Positions 44,603-53,794 of a DNA stretch of 64,000 nt are shown one piece after another. A model generated the notes under the pieces. The model worked only from the letters and a program-made list of their open reading frames with translations, did no database searches and was not told where the DNA came from. Position numbers and translations under genes: made by a program. Within the stretch, counting starts at the first letter, position 1. Each line of letters starts with the position of its first letter. Source of the stretch: Rhizobium sp. Root483D2 (lineage in GTDB: Bacteria; Pseudomonadota; Alphaproteobacteria; Rhizobiales; Rhizobiaceae); NCBI RefSeq assembly GCF_001426685.1, contig NZ_LMFB01000044.1:83410-147409 (forward strand). The letters run 5' to 3'.

Positions 44603-44700
44603 CGGTACGCGATCTGGCACCGGCGCGATACCTTTCGCAAATTATGGTCGTCGAAATCTGAAATGCCGTCATGCCATTGTGGGCGCAATGATTGACGTAA

Positions 44701-45372
44701 CTATCCCTGCGCGCACCAGCCCGCCTTGCCGCCGGACGGATGGGCGAGCCCTTCGGACACCAGGATATCGCCGATCGAACGTCCCTGCCCGACGGTCACC
44801 TTGGCATTCTGACCGGAGACGCCGGCCAACTGCACCTCACCGGCATTGAGAATTTCCCACAGCCGTTTCTTCGCCAGGGAGCCGAGCTTGCGCTCGCCGT
44901 CACATTTGGCCTGTTTGATTCTGGGCGCCTGGATATCGGCGATCTGGATCTTCTTGCGTCCATACCAGAACGTGCCGCCATCGACGACGCAGTTTTCCAG
45001 CGTTTCGGTGCAGAAGTAAAAAGCCCCAGGCTTGCGGGCTGCTGCCGGCTCGTCCACGGTCTTCAATGCGCTGACATCAACGGCCGGCTGCTCAACGGGC
45101 CGCACCGAAGGCATCGCCAGCGCAGGCCTGACCGAGTGTTGTGGTGTCTCTGCACGTCTTTCAGGGGCAGACCGTTTTTCCACTGCCGGCTGCTTGCCGA
45201 TGGACGCGGTGTAGAACGGGGCGGTCATCGGTAATATCTGCGCCCGGTGCTCATAGCCAAGCACTGCACCCACCGACAACACGCCGGCCAGATACCACGG
45301 CCACATGCTCGTCCTGGCCTGCTTGTGGCTCGTGCGCCGCTTCTGACCTTTCCTGACCGCCGTCTTCGCCAT
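44701..45372 (-). CDS. Membrane-anchored SNase-fold protein, probably catalytically dead
   Basis: The 223-residue protein begins MAKTAVRKG, then a single membrane helix at about 24-40 (WPWYLAGVLSVGAVLGY), a disordered Pro/Ala/Arg-rich linker to about 120 and a staphylococcal-nuclease-like domain (NCVVDGGTFWYGRKKIQIA onwards). Compared with active SNases, the residues that bind calcium and polarise the phosphate are changed: the Asp of DGDT is Gly, the Arg of KIRI is Gln, and DTPE reads QAPR; the later GR appears kept. It therefore probably binds rather than cleaves. It stands alone, upstream of tRNA-Pro on the other strand. Confidence 0.75.
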   Translation of the reverse strand: MAKTAVRKGQKRRTSHKQARTSMWPWYLAGVLSVGAVLGYEHRAQILPMTAPFYTASIGKQPAVEKRSAPERRAETPQHSVRPALAMPSVRPVEQPAVDVSALKTVDEPAAARKPGAFYFCTETLENCVVDGGTFWYGRKKIQIADIQAPRIKQAKCDGERKLGSLAKKRLWEILNAGEVQLAGVSGQNAKVTVGQGRSIGDILVSEGLAHPSGGKAGWCAQG

Positions 45373-45576
45373 CCCAAATCCCCTTTTCGCCCGCGCATTA
45401 TCGCGGCAAGGGATTGCCGAAAACTTTAAGCATCGGGAAAATCTGCGGCCTGGCACGCCCGTTTGCCGCAATTTCCCCAACCACGAAAAACCTCCCGCTT
45501 TTTCCGGCGATTTACCGCATTTTCCAAAATCAGCACTTGCGCGCCAAGTCCCGATTATATACGCCTCTTTTCGGTT

Positions 45577-45653
<77 letters not shown>

Positions 45654-45828
45654 TTTTCTCCTTGATATTCCCAGCTCAGCACCTGTTACCTTTTTCTTTT
45701 CTACCGGAAGAAAAAGCGTGGATGGGCACTGCGGCAGCCGAAACTGCCGTAAAAATCCCGCTCCAACATTCCGCTCAGCGATAGTCTGCAATCCGCTACG
45801 CCATGCGCCGCAGATCGCAGCACCGCTG

Positions 45829-47127
45829 CTATACGATGAAGAAATCGGCGTTGGTCATCGTAAGGTCATGGCCGACCGTGGCAAATTGAACGGCTGCTGC
45901 GGCACCTGTGCCGTCCTTATCGTAACTGACGGCGCCGGTCGTTGCATCGTAGATGATCCGGTCGGACGCGTCGGCAGCTGCGGAACCGATATGAAAGGCG
46001 GCGGCGGCAAGCTTGCCGGTGACGCTGAGGGCCGTGAACACCGCGTTTTCAAGCCGTATGGTGTCGTTTGCCACGGAGAAGTCGGTAATCGCGTCGATAT
46101 TTGCCGACCCAAGCCGGCTGTTGAAGAAAAACGTATCGTTGCCGGTTCCGCCGCGCAAGACATCGTTTCCAAGGCCGCCACCGATCAAATCGTTGCCCGC
46201 GCCGCCCGACAGGTCGTTGGCATGGTTGCCGCCAAAGATCTGATCATTGAACTTGGTTCCGATGACATTCGGTATGTTCTTCACTGTGTCGGTATTTCCA
46301 AACCCGTCCTTGGCGGTATCGGCTGCCAGGCCGCCCTGCTTTCCATTGCCGAGCAGGTTGACGGTGACGCCGCGCGTTCCGCCGCTTGCGGCGTCTCGAC
46401 TGTAATCGACGGTATCCGAGCCGGAATTGCCATTCAGGTTGTCATTGCCCCGGCCACCGATCAGCGTGTCGGCACCGCCGCCGCCCTTGATCGTATCGTT
46501 GCCAGCGCCACCGTTCAGGACATTGTGCCCGCCATTGCCGGTCAACTTGTCGGCCCCCGATCCGCCGGTGATATTCTCGATATTGCGGATCGTGTCTTCA
46601 GCGATCCCGCCGACGGTGACCGTTGTATTGGCCGCGCCCTTGAGGGTTACCACGACGGACCCGGTCTTGTCGGTATAGAGCGCCGTGTCGATGCCCGCAC
46701 CGCCGTCAAGCACATCCTTGCCGCCAGCGCCCTTGAGGATATCGTTGCCGCCGAAACCGGAAAGAACGTCGGCGAGCGGCGTCCCGTTCAGCGTGTCGTC
46801 ACCGTTCAAGGCAAGGCTCAGGAGCCCTTGCGTGTTGTTTTGCGACGCGAACGCGTGAACGTCGGTGGCGGCAATTTTCAGCCCTGTCACCAGCAGCGCG
46901 GTGCTGCCGTTGACCACATATCGCACCGACGAAACGGTGCCGCCGGTCGGCACGTCAGAGGCATCAAAAGTGAAGCCGCTGCCCTTGAACAGCGTGTAAT
47001 TCTTCGCATTGTCGAAATATTTTGCCGATACCGGCGAGACCGCCGATAGATCGTAATCGTACAGGCCATCAACCTGCAGCGTGTTGAATTTAATCGGAAA
47101 TGCAGTCCCACCACTGACAACGGCCAT
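45829..47127 (-). CDS. RTX calcium-binding protein A
   Basis: The 432-residue acidic protein starts MAVVSGGTAFPIKF with GGAGGGTGAG upstream. Residues 1-120 form a non-repeat domain containing [21 protein letters not shown] in part; from about 125 there are many GGxGxDxUx repeats, such as GGFGGNDILKGAGG and GGAGNDTIKGG, that bind calcium in a parallel beta-roll. The C-terminal part (about 360-432) resembles serralysin-type C-domains with DAITDFSVANDTIRL and ends in a hydrophobic Phe-rich tail, a pattern of the type I secretion signal. No catalytic domain or secretion genes are nearby. The N-terminal domain resembles that of the other RTX protein at 59950. Confidence 0.88.
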   Translation of the reverse strand: MAVVSGGTAFPIKFNTLQVDGLYDYDLSAVSPVSAKYFDNAKNYTLFKGSGFTFDASDVPTGGTVSSVRYVVNGSTALLVTGLKIAATDVHAFASQNNTQGLLSLALNGDDTLNGTPLADVLSGFGGNDILKGAGGKDVLDGGAGIDTALYTDKTGSVVVTLKGAANTTVTVGGIAEDTIRNIENITGGSGADKLTGNGGHNVLNGGAGNDTIKGGGGADTLIGGRGNDNLNGNSGSDTVDYSRDAASGGTRGVTVNLLGNGKQGGLAADTAKDGFGNTDTVKNIPNVIGTKFNDQIFGGNHANDLSGGAGNDLIGGGLGNDVLRGGTGNDTFFFNSRLGSANIDAITDFSVANDTIRLENAVFTALSVTGKLAAAAFHIGSAAADASDRIIYDATTGAVSYDKDGTGAAAAVQFATVGHDLTMTNADFFIV

Positions 47128-47259
47128 CTCACCCTCCACAGCCAAGCCTATATATGAGTATTTCATAATATACAGGGAATTGCCGATCGGTCGACCTGAA
47201 GACGTGCTGATAGCTCTAAGTGTTTATTCTGCGTTGTATGGGAGACTGGCGGTCTGGCT

Positions 47260-47535
47260 TCAATGAACCGAAATATCCGTCTCCGGCTCTTCCAAGAACG
47301 ATTCAATCCCATCGCGTTCGACGGTGGCCAGAAATTCCTCGAAGGCTTCCTTGTCGGTGGCGAAGGGTTCTTCCCAGACGGTCAGGCCTTCATCCTGATC
47401 GATCACTTCCATGGTCCAGCCGCCGGTGCTGCCTTCCGTGCGGAAGATATCGACCAGCACGGTGATGTCGTCTTCGGTGAATTCGCCGGAAAAATCGGAA
47501 TGTTCGAGCTTTTGCTTCTTCGTCATGGTCATCAT
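47260..47535 (-). CDS. Conserved small acidic protein
   Basis: The 91-residue protein has three adjacent possible starts (47535, 47532, 47526). It is very acidic, with GEFTEDDITVLVDIFRTEG and GWTMEVIDQDEGLTVWEEPF segments and no membrane helix or signal. The same length class of hypothetical protein is frequent in rhizobia. Function unknown. It is transcribed leftwards after a 46-residue-class gene on the same strand; spacing of 78 bases suggests an independent promoter. Confidence 0.6.
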   Translation of the reverse strand: MMTMTKKQKLEHSDFSGEFTEDDITVLVDIFRTEGSTGGWTMEVIDQDEGLTVWEEPFATDKEAFEEFLATVERDGIESFLEEPETDISVH

Positions 47536-47613
47536 GCCTGTTTCGCGTTGGTGACACTGTATAATTCCTCAAACCGGTTCCGGTTCAAAGAAAGTTTCAG
47601 CATAGTTGAACTG

Positions 47614-48027
47614 CTACAGCGGCTCCTGCACATCCTGTTTGGCTGCATCCTGTTTGGCCGCATGCTGATTGGCCGCATCTTGTTTGGAACGGGGCGAAGC
47701 TGTCGCCGTCAGGCGGCTCCGGGAGCGTTCGCGGGTGGCGATGCCTTCGAGCCGCTTGGCGGCTTCCTTGATTTCAAGCGGCGAAAACAGACAGCGGTAC
47801 TGCGCGCTCGTCATTGCCGCCTCCATCGAGAGGTCGGTTTTCTTTGCCTCGATGAGCCGTTCCAGGCCGGTGGTGCCGGGCTTGAACACGAGTTCCCTGG
47901 CAGCCTCGACGCCGCCCTTGAGGATGACCAGGCGGCGAAACAGGACTGGCCGGAAGCCGATGCGGGCGCAGTGATCGTAGAGCGCCAGCATCTCGCCGTG
48001 AAATTTCGCCTGCAGGGTCCTGTTCAT
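47614..48027 (-). CDS. Hypothetical protein with C-terminal pentapeptide repeats
   Basis: The 137-residue protein starts MNRTLQAKFHGEM with GAGAGAACAGG just upstream. The first 100 residues are helical (LERLIEAKKTDLSMEAAM) and match nothing I can name. The C-terminus ends with four tandem pentapeptides of KQDAA type encoded by 15-bp DNA repeats. No signal or membrane segment. It may be co-transcribed with the neighbouring small acidic protein. Confidence 0.6.
   Translation of the reverse strand: MNRTLQAKFHGEMLALYDHCARIGFRPVLFRRLVILKGGVEAARELVFKPGTTGLERLIEAKKTDLSMEAAMTSAQYRCLFSPLEIKEAAKRLEGIATRERSRSRLTATASPRSKQDAANQHAAKQDAAKQDVQEPL
47631..47690 (+). repeat. Four 15-bp tandem repeats inside the hypothetical gene
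   Basis: CATCCTGTTTGGCTG, CATCCTGTTTGGCCG, CATGCTGATTGGCCG and CATCTTGTTTGGAAC follow each other (47631-47690) with few differences. On the coding (minus) strand they encode KQDAA, NQHAA, KQDAA and KQDVQ pentapeptides near the C-terminus. Length change by unit copying would keep the frame. Confidence 0.85.
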
Positions 48028-48139
48028 CCTGTTCTCTCTCAATCGCATGCCGGGGAGACGATAGCCGGTTCACCGGAACTAAGCTACCCGACTGAGGGCA
48101 AGGCCAAAAGACCTCCCTATGCAGTATCTTGGTGATGCG

Positions 48140-48385
48140 TCAGTCCTGAACCGCAATTTCCGCTTCGGCGGCTGCCGCCAGAAACGCTTTTCGCGCGTCT
48201 TCTGCGGGGCGCTTGCCTTCGACGACCTCGGCGCAGATCCCCAGTGCCCGGTCGAGCGCCGGTGCATCCTCCAGCGGCCAATCCTCGATCATCGCCCAGG
48301 AAGCCTCCGTCGTGTTCGAGATGGTCACGTATTTGCCCGGCCCTTCCAGGGCAAGCGTCACGCTTTTCGTCCAGGGCTTTTCCAT
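48140..48385 (-). CDS. DUF982 protein
   Basis: The 81-residue protein begins at MEKPWTKSVTLAL; the reading frame continues upstream to 48613, overlapping the merR end, which is not plausible. The segment VTISNTTEASWAMIEDWP and the Ala-rich helix RKAFLAAAAEAE are typical of DUF982, a rhizobial family often present in many copies, of unknown role. AAGGCGAG precedes the ATG. It lies 106 bases after merR on the same strand. Confidence 0.8.
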   Translation of the reverse strand: MEKPWTKSVTLALEGPGKYVTISNTTEASWAMIEDWPLEDAPALDRALGICAEVVEGKRPAEDARKAFLAAAAEAEIAVQD

Positions 48386-48491
48386 CGTCTCGCCTTGCTC
48401 ACAAATTCGGTCGGGGTTCCTACCATGAACGGCAGGGCGGCACGAGGGGAAAGCGGCGGCGCACAAGGCCGGCCGCTGCGGTGAGGCGGGC

Positions 48492-49025
48492 TCAGCGCAC
48501 CTGGTCGAGCAGGCGCTTGCATTCGAGCAGATCATAGAGCGCTTCCTGCAAAAGCGCCCTGTCCTCCTTGCCGACGGAGGTCTTTCCGACGGAGATCTCA
48601 GGCGTTTCGTCATTGCCGCCCACGAAGGAGAAGAAGCGGCGGCTGGCCGGTGCCTTGGCGCGGCCGACGATCTGGTCTTCTTCGGGATTGCCGAGTTTCG
48701 GCTGCACCTGCTCTTCGATATTGGCCGCCGCCAGCGCTTCGACCGTTGCCAGGTCGCCGCTGGCGATGGCCGCGACGAACTTGTTGCCGTTCATCTTCAA
48801 CAGCTTCTGCACGCCCTTGATCGTATAGCCGTGATCGTAAAGCAGATGGCGGATGCCCTTGAGCAGATCGACGTCTTCCGGCCGGTAATAGCGGCGGCCG
48901 CCGCCGCGCTTCATCGGCTTGATCTGCAGGAAGCGCGTCTCCCAGAACCGCAGCACATGCTGCGGCAGGTCGAGATCGTCGGCCACCTCACTGATGGTGC
49001 GAAATGCATCCGGGCTCTTGTCCAT
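48492..49025 (-). CDS. MerR family transcriptional regulator
   Basis: The 177-residue protein starts MDKSPDAF. An N-terminal MerR winged helix is clear: [20 protein letters not shown], then [21 protein letters not shown] and [10 protein letters not shown]. The C-terminal half is long and lacks the Cys residues of mercury or copper sensors, so the signal is unknown. The plsX-fabH-ihfA-merR order is conserved in alphaproteobacteria, suggesting a link with envelope-lipid genes. An upstream ATG four codons before is possible. Confidence 0.9.
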   Translation of the reverse strand: MDKSPDAFRTISEVADDLDLPQHVLRFWETRFLQIKPMKRGGGRRYYRPEDVDLLKGIRHLLYDHGYTIKGVQKLLKMNGNKFVAAIASGDLATVEALAAANIEEQVQPKLGNPEEDQIVGRAKAPASRRFFSFVGGNDETPEISVGKTSVGKEDRALLQEALYDLLECKRLLDQVR

Positions 49026-49185
49026 GTCTTCCCCCATTCCGCATCGTGCGATCGATCATGCGCATCCGGCTCGCGGCCTTGCACCCCGAGTCTAAACCGC
49101 CGTCGTTGCGGATGATTACACGAATCATGCGCATTTCAACGGCTTAAGGACGTGTTTTCAACCACTTTAATGATTGAGGATGAAA

Positions 49186-49524
49186 TTAGAGCGCTGGGGA
49201 TTGCGGTTTCAACTTGGCCTTGCGCTGCAGATGCGCCTTGAGCACGCGCTGTTTCAGCACGTTGGATGCCTTGAACGTCATGACGCGGCGCGGGGAAATC
49301 GGCACTTCCTCGCCGGTTTTCGGGTTTCGCCCGATGCGCTCGTTCTTGTCGCGAACCTGGAACGTCGCGAAGGAGGAAAGCTTGACGCTTTCGCCGCGCA
49401 CGATGGCGTTACAGATTTCATCGATCACGGTCTCCACCAGTTCGGCCGATTCCGTTCGGGAAAGACCGACCTTGCGAAAAACCGATTCGGCCAGGTCTGC
49501 TCGTGTTACCGTTTTTCCGCTCAT
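49186..49524 (-). CDS. ihfA: Integration host factor alpha subunit
   Basis: The 112-residue protein has the HU/IHF fold with [18 protein letters not shown] at the N-terminus and the DNA-bending arm [22 protein letters not shown] bends DNA at specific sites and helps promoters, replication and recombination; it works as a heterodimer with IHF-beta. It sits in the conserved plsX-fabH-ihfA-merR block, about 90 bases from fabH. Confidence 0.95.
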   Translation of the reverse strand: MSGKTVTRADLAESVFRKVGLSRTESAELVETVIDEICNAIVRGESVKLSSFATFQVRDKNERIGRNPKTGEEVPISPRRVMTFKASNVLKQRVLKAHLQRKAKLKPQSPAL

Positions 49525-49618
49525 CTTCCCCCACCGATTTTCTTGTAATATCGATTAGCCCGGAAAGAGTATTGCCCTTGTCCATTCCGGTCAAGCGTCT
49601 GCACCATATCACATTTTT

Positions 49619-50590
49619 TTACCAGCGCAGCAGCACGGAACCCCAGGTGAAGCCACCCCCCATCGCCTCAAGGAGGACGAGATCACCCTTTTTGATGCGG
49701 CCGTCGGAGGCTGCGACATTCAGCGCCAACGGAATGGAGGCTGCCGAAGTGTTGCCGTGGAGATCGACGGTGACAACCACTTTCTCCAGCGGAATACCCA
49801 GTTTCTTCGCCGAACCGTCGATGATGCGGCGGTTGGCCTGATGCGGAACCAGCCAGTCGAGATCATCGGCCGTCGTGCCGGTCGCCTCGAAGGCGGCCTC
49901 GATCACGTCGGTGATCATGCCGACCGCATGCTTGAAGACTTCGCGGCCTTCCATGCGCAGATGGCCGACCGTGCCGGTGGTCGAGGGACCGCCGTCCACA
50001 TAGAGTTTTTCCCTGTGGGCGCCGTCGGAGCGCAGCTGCGTGGTCAGGACGCCGCGATCGGCGGTCGTGCCCTCGCCTTCCTGGGCCTCGAGGATCAGCG
50101 CACCGGCGCCATCGCCAAACAGCACGCAGGTCGTGCGGTCGTTCCAGTCGAGAATGCGCGAGAAGGTTTCGGCGCCGATCACCAGAATCCGCTTGGCAAG
50201 CCCGCCGCGAATATAGGCATCGGCGGTGGTGACGGCAAAGATGAAGCCGGAACAGACCGCCTGCAGGTCGAACGCTGCGCCATGATGCATGCCAAGGCGG
50301 TTCTGGATATTGACGGCGGTGGCCGGAAAGGTGTTGTCGGGCGTCGAGGTCGCAACGATGATCACGTCGATATCGGCGGGCGTGAGGCCTGCATTGGCAA
50401 GCGCTGCGCGGGCAGCCCCTTCGCCGAGCGACGCCGTGGTCTCGCCTTCGCCGGCGATGTAGCGCTGGCGTATCCCGGTGCGCTGCACGATCCATTCGTC
50501 GGACGTGTCGACCTTGTCTTCCATTTCGCGATTGGTCATCACCCGCTGCGGGAGTGATGCCCCGAAACCGCGAACCACAGAACGGATCAT
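49619..50590 (-). CDS. fabH: Beta-ketoacyl-ACP synthase III
   Basis: The 323-residue protein joins acetyl-CoA with malonyl-ACP to start fatty-acid synthesis. The catalytic triad is Cys113 in LQAVCSGF, His250 in VPHQANRR and Asn280 in HGNTSAAS. The ATG is six bases from the end of plsX; a TTG at 50599, overlapping the plsX stop, would add three residues. Operon with plsX, followed by ihfA. Confidence 0.97.
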   Translation of the reverse strand: MIRSVVRGFGASLPQRVMTNREMEDKVDTSDEWIVQRTGIRQRYIAGEGETTASLGEGAARAALANAGLTPADIDVIIVATSTPDNTFPATAVNIQNRLGMHHGAAFDLQAVCSGFIFAVTTADAYIRGGLAKRILVIGAETFSRILDWNDRTTCVLFGDGAGALILEAQEGEGTTADRGVLTTQLRSDGAHREKLYVDGGPSTTGTVGHLRMEGREVFKHAVGMITDVIEAAFEATGTTADDLDWLVPHQANRRIIDGSAKKLGIPLEKVVVTVDLHGNTSAASIPLALNVAASDGRIKKGDLVLLEAMGGGFTWGSVLLRW

Positions 50591-50595
50591 ACTTT

Positions 50596-51654
50596 TCAAA
50601 CCTCGTCTGCCGTGCCGGTCGCTGCACCTTCGATAGGGCGCGAGGCATGGTATTTTTGCAAATCGTTTTCGATCTTGGCCTTCAGGCCGTTGCGGACCAT
50701 GTCATAGCCCACGTCGATGGCGGCTGCGAAACCTTCCGCATCCGTTCCTCCATGGCTCTTGATCACGACACCATTAAGGCCAAGGAAGACGCCGCCGTTC
50801 ACCTTTCTGGGATCCATCTTTTCGCGCAGCCGGTCGAAGGCGCCCTTGGCGAGGATATAGCCGATCTTGGCCAGAAGCGTCCGCGACATTGCAGCCCGCA
50901 GATATTCGGCGATCTGGCGCGCCGTGCCTTCGGCAGCCTTCAGCGCGATATTGCCGGAAAAGCCTTCGGTGACCACCACATCGACCGTGCCGCGGCCGAT
51001 ATCGTCACCCTCGACGAAACCGAAATAATCGATGCTGTCGATGCCCGCTTCACGCAGCAGGCGTCCGGCTTCCTTGACCTGCTCCTGGCCCTTGATCTCT
51101 TCCACGCCGACATTGAGCAGACCGAGCGTCGGACGCTCCACCTCAAACAGCGCGCGCGCCATGGCGCCGCCCATCAGGGCGAAATCCATCAGCTGCTGAG
51201 CATCGGCACCGATCGTCGCGCCGACATCGAGCACGATGCTTTCGCCCTTCAGCGTCGGCCAGATGGCCGCGATGGCGGGGCGCTGGATGCCCTGCATCAT
51301 CCGCAGGCAAAACACCGACATCGCCATCAGCGCGCCGGTATTGCCGGCGGAGACGACCACATCGGCCTCGCCCTTGTTGACGGCCTCGATCGCCTGCCAC
51401 ATGCTGGCCTTGCCACGGCCGCGCCGCAGCGCCTGGCTCGGCTTCTCGTCCATGGCGATCGCCAGTTCCGAGGCATGAAAGGTGCTGCTGGCCTTGAGCT
51501 TCGGATATTTTTCCAGAAGGGGAGCACATTGCTCTTCAAGACCGTAGAGCGCAAAACGGATATCGGGATGCCGCTCGAGCGCCTTGGCGGCGCCTGGAAT
51601 GACGACCTGCGGACCGAAGTCGCCGCCCATCACATCAAGAGAAATTCTGACCAC
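50596..51654 (-). CDS. plsX: Phosphate acyltransferase PlsX
   Basis: The 352-residue enzyme makes acyl-phosphate from acyl-ACP for the PlsY route to lysophosphatidic acid. [19 protein letters not shown] at the start and [24 protein letters not shown] are family signatures. I start at a GTG with AAGGATAGGG about eight bases upstream; the frame runs to 51705. It is the head of plsX-fabH-ihfA, and a DUF177 gene lies 200 bases upstream on the same strand. Confidence 0.96.
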   Translation of the reverse strand: MVRISLDVMGGDFGPQVVIPGAAKALERHPDIRFALYGLEEQCAPLLEKYPKLKASSTFHASELAIAMDEKPSQALRRGRGKASMWQAIEAVNKGEADVVVSAGNTGALMAMSVFCLRMMQGIQRPAIAAIWPTLKGESIVLDVGATIGADAQQLMDFALMGGAMARALFEVERPTLGLLNVGVEEIKGQEQVKEAGRLLREAGIDSIDYFGFVEGDDIGRGTVDVVVTEGFSGNIALKAAEGTARQIAEYLRAAMSRTLLAKIGYILAKGAFDRLREKMDPRKVNGGVFLGLNGVVIKSHGGTDAEGFAAAIDVGYDMVRNGLKAKIENDLQKYHASRPIEGAATGTADEV

Positions 51655-51857
51655 GCGTGCCCTATCCTTTTTTCCTGCCACACTGCATGTTTCGTTCCGG
51701 CGCAATCAGTCTGGGCGATGGAGACACACGTGTTTTCATGACGTTTGAGACGTAACGGCCCCACTCACGGGACAAAACGGCCCAACGGGCTGGATTTCGG
51801 CCAAAATACCGTTTTTCGCTGACGTGACAACCGATTTGTGCCACTGCCGTTGCGGAC
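51655..51857 (-). other. Spacer upstream of plsX
   Basis: No gene is seen in these 203 bases. It should contain the plsX promoter and the 3' end of the DUF177 transcript, but I find no clear terminator or promoter pair. Confidence 0.4.
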
Positions 51858-52409
51858 TCAGTCCTTTTTCCAATCCTTGAGGGCTGCGAAGGGATTTGGG
51901 CGGACATCGTCTTTTTCGCTGCTTTCGATCCGTTCGCCAAAGCTCGCGCCCTGCTTGCGCGGATAGGGGTCGATGGCCAGTGCCGCGTGTTCGGTCACGG
52001 CCAGACCGACATCGATGGTGTCGCCGCTGAACATGTCGGGAAGGTCCGGGCCTTCCGGATCGAGAATCATCTCGCCGCTATCGTTGGCGGCAATGCGCGC
52101 CAGCCGCGATCCTTCCGGCACGAAGATCGCTTCGACGGGCTCGTCAATGTCTGATTCCACCGGCTCCAGCGTGACGACGCAGGCCTGGACGATCTTTGCC
52201 TTGACCCGGCCCTTGATCTTGACGCCATCCCGCTTCCAGCGCGCGATCTGCAGCTCCGATGTCAGCGACTTGACCTCCAGCACATTCCAAAGGTCGCGCA
52301 GCGCCTTCAGTTCGGCCTCGTCGGCTGTCAGACGCACCGTCACGGCGTTGGCTGAGATATTGCCGACCTTCACGGGATAGGAAAATGCGGGCTTTTCGTC
52401 ATGGTGCAT
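51858..52409 (-). CDS. yceD: YceD (DUF177) family protein
   Basis: The 183-residue protein starts MHHDEKPAFSYPV with GAAAGGACC upstream; a start at 52460 is less likely. The YceD core lies at about 70-140: IKGRVKAKIVQACVVTLEPVE. In other bacteria the family precedes rpmF and plsX and affects 23S rRNA accumulation; in plants a homologue has the same role. Here rpmF is missing. The C-terminal part is acidic and ends RPNPFAALKDWKKD. Confidence 0.88.
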   Translation of the reverse strand: MHHDEKPAFSYPVKVGNISANAVTVRLTADEAELKALRDLWNVLEVKSLTSELQIARWKRDGVKIKGRVKAKIVQACVVTLEPVESDIDEPVEAIFVPEGSRLARIAANDSGEMILDPEGPDLPDMFSGDTIDVGLAVTEHAALAIDPYPRKQGASFGERIESSEKDDVRPNPFAALKDWKKD

Positions 52410-52494
52410 GGTCTGGTCCTTTCGGGCGGCGATACCGCCCAAGATAGTGCTTGCGGCCATTGCGAAGCGCCGACCTTGCGTCTTGCGCCGACGA

Positions 52495-53037
52495 TCAGGC
52501 GGCCGCCGGCGGCAGGTCGATCCGGCCAGTTTCTACGACATCCTCGCCTTGCTGCGCAAGCTGGGCCTCGGCGGACAGAAGATAGTCAGCAAGGCTAAGC
52601 ATCGACAGCGCCTGATCGTCTGTCTCGGGATGAAAATTGCGCTTCAAGGCGGCCGCCAGTTCATCGCGATCGCGGCGCTCCAAGGCAGCGGCATAGCTTT
52701 CCAGCCGGCCGTAGAACATCGAGGCCAGCTTCTTCATGCGCTTGGGCACGCCGACATCGCCGACGCCGAGTTCGCGGATCGAGTGATCGACATCCTCGAA
52801 GAACGCGTCGATGATCTCCTGGGCGATCTCCTGACCGGCGCGTTGCGAGCTGCGGGTGCGGCGGAAATAGAGGATCAGCGATGCCGACAGCATCTCGAAA
52901 CGGCCCATCACGGTGTCTGGAACATCAAGATCGGTATAAAGATACGGACGGCGGGCGGCGGCGGTCAAAAGCGCATATTGACGCTTAACTATGGCCGCAT
53001 TGCCGTTTTTTTTACCGAACAGTCCGAAGATCATCAT
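52495..53037 (-). CDS. Ubiquinol-cytochrome c chaperone (CBP3-like)
   Basis: The 180-residue protein starts MMIFGLFGKK (a second ATG is the next codon). RRPYLYTDLDVPDTVMGRFEM and the middle GDVGVPKRMKKLASMFYGR are the family core. Homologues of yeast Cbp3 help assembly of cytochrome b in the bc1 complex. It is divergent from a BamE-like lipoprotein, an arrangement shared by rhizobia. No bc1 genes are present in the window. Confidence 0.88.
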   Translation of the reverse strand: MMIFGLFGKKNGNAAIVKRQYALLTAAARRPYLYTDLDVPDTVMGRFEMLSASLILYFRRTRSSQRAGQEIAQEIIDAFFEDVDHSIRELGVGDVGVPKRMKKLASMFYGRLESYAAALERRDRDELAAALKRNFHPETDDQALSMLSLADYLLSAEAQLAQQGEDVVETGRIDLPPAAA

Positions 53038-53198
53038 AAAGCCCAAGTTTGACTGCTTCAAAATGCGCAAGCGCGCATATCCTGTTATTGCATGATTGCG
53101 GAAGCTGGTTTACCGAAGCAGGCACGAAATGCAATGGCGCATCTGCCAGCGTTACCTTGAGGGAGATGTCGTTGACGAAACGGTATTTCAGGTCAGAC

Positions 53199-53699
53199 AT
53201 GAAATTTCTGAACAACGTCGCTTTTACATTGGCAATTTGCGTAACCACCCTTTCCGGCTGCAAGACGGCCGAGATGCTGAATACCGGCGAAACCCTCAAT
53301 CAGGGCTATGTGGTCGATCAGGAGACGTTGGCGCTTGCGCCTGTCGGCTCCAGCCGCGAGCAGGTGGTCCTGTCGCTTGGCACGCCATCGACCACGGCGA
53401 CCTTCGACAATGAGGTGTTCTACTACATTTCGCAGAAGCGTCAGCGCCCGGTCGCCTTCATGAAGCCGAAGCTGGTCGAACAGAGCGTACTCGCCGTCTA
53501 TTTCGACAAGGATGGCGTCGTCACGCAGCTGGCGCATTACACGCTGCAGGATGGCAAGGTCTTCGACATGATTTCCCGCACGACGCCGACCGGCGGCAAG
53601 GAAATGACCTTCCTCAGCCAGGTTCTCTCCGGCAATGGTATCGGCAAGAGCATGGCGAATTCGGTGTTTGGAAATAACAGCACCAGCCGGAACCGCTAA
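53199..53699 (+). CDS. bamE: BamE (SmpA/OmlA)-like outer-membrane lipoprotein
   Basis: The 166-residue protein starts MKFLNNVAFTL with AGG at a normal distance; another ATG at 53166 is too close to its own GGGAG. The signal peptide ends in a lipobox (LSGC). The BamE fold is seen in LNQGYVVDQETLALAPVGSS-type opening, SLGTPSTTATF and VEQSVLAVYFDKDG. BamE helps the BAM complex insert outer-membrane proteins. The C-terminal ~30 residues beyond the BamE core are Gly/Ser/Asn-rich. Confidence 0.86.
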   Translation: MKFLNNVAFTLAICVTTLSGCKTAEMLNTGETLNQGYVVDQETLALAPVGSSREQVVLSLGTPSTTATFDNEVFYYISQKRQRPVAFMKPKLVEQSVLAVYFDKDGVVTQLAHYTLQDGKVFDMISRTTPTGGKEMTFLSQVLSGNGIGKSMANSVFGNNSTSRNR

Positions 53700-53747
53700 A
53701 AGCGAAAGCCCGTACGGCGATTGCCGTTCCGATCGGTTTCCAGTCTC

Positions 53748-53780
53748 ATACTCCGCGGCACCTCCGGTGCCGCGGAGTAT
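53748..53780. terminator. Long hairpin between bamE and hppA
   Basis: Perfect 15-bp arms at 53748-53762 and 53766-53780 (core ACTCCGCGGCACC) enclose TCC. It lies between the convergent bamE and hppA genes and should stop transcription both ways, though no T-run is present. Confidence 0.8.
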
Positions 53781-53794
53781 CAATTTCAGGCTAC

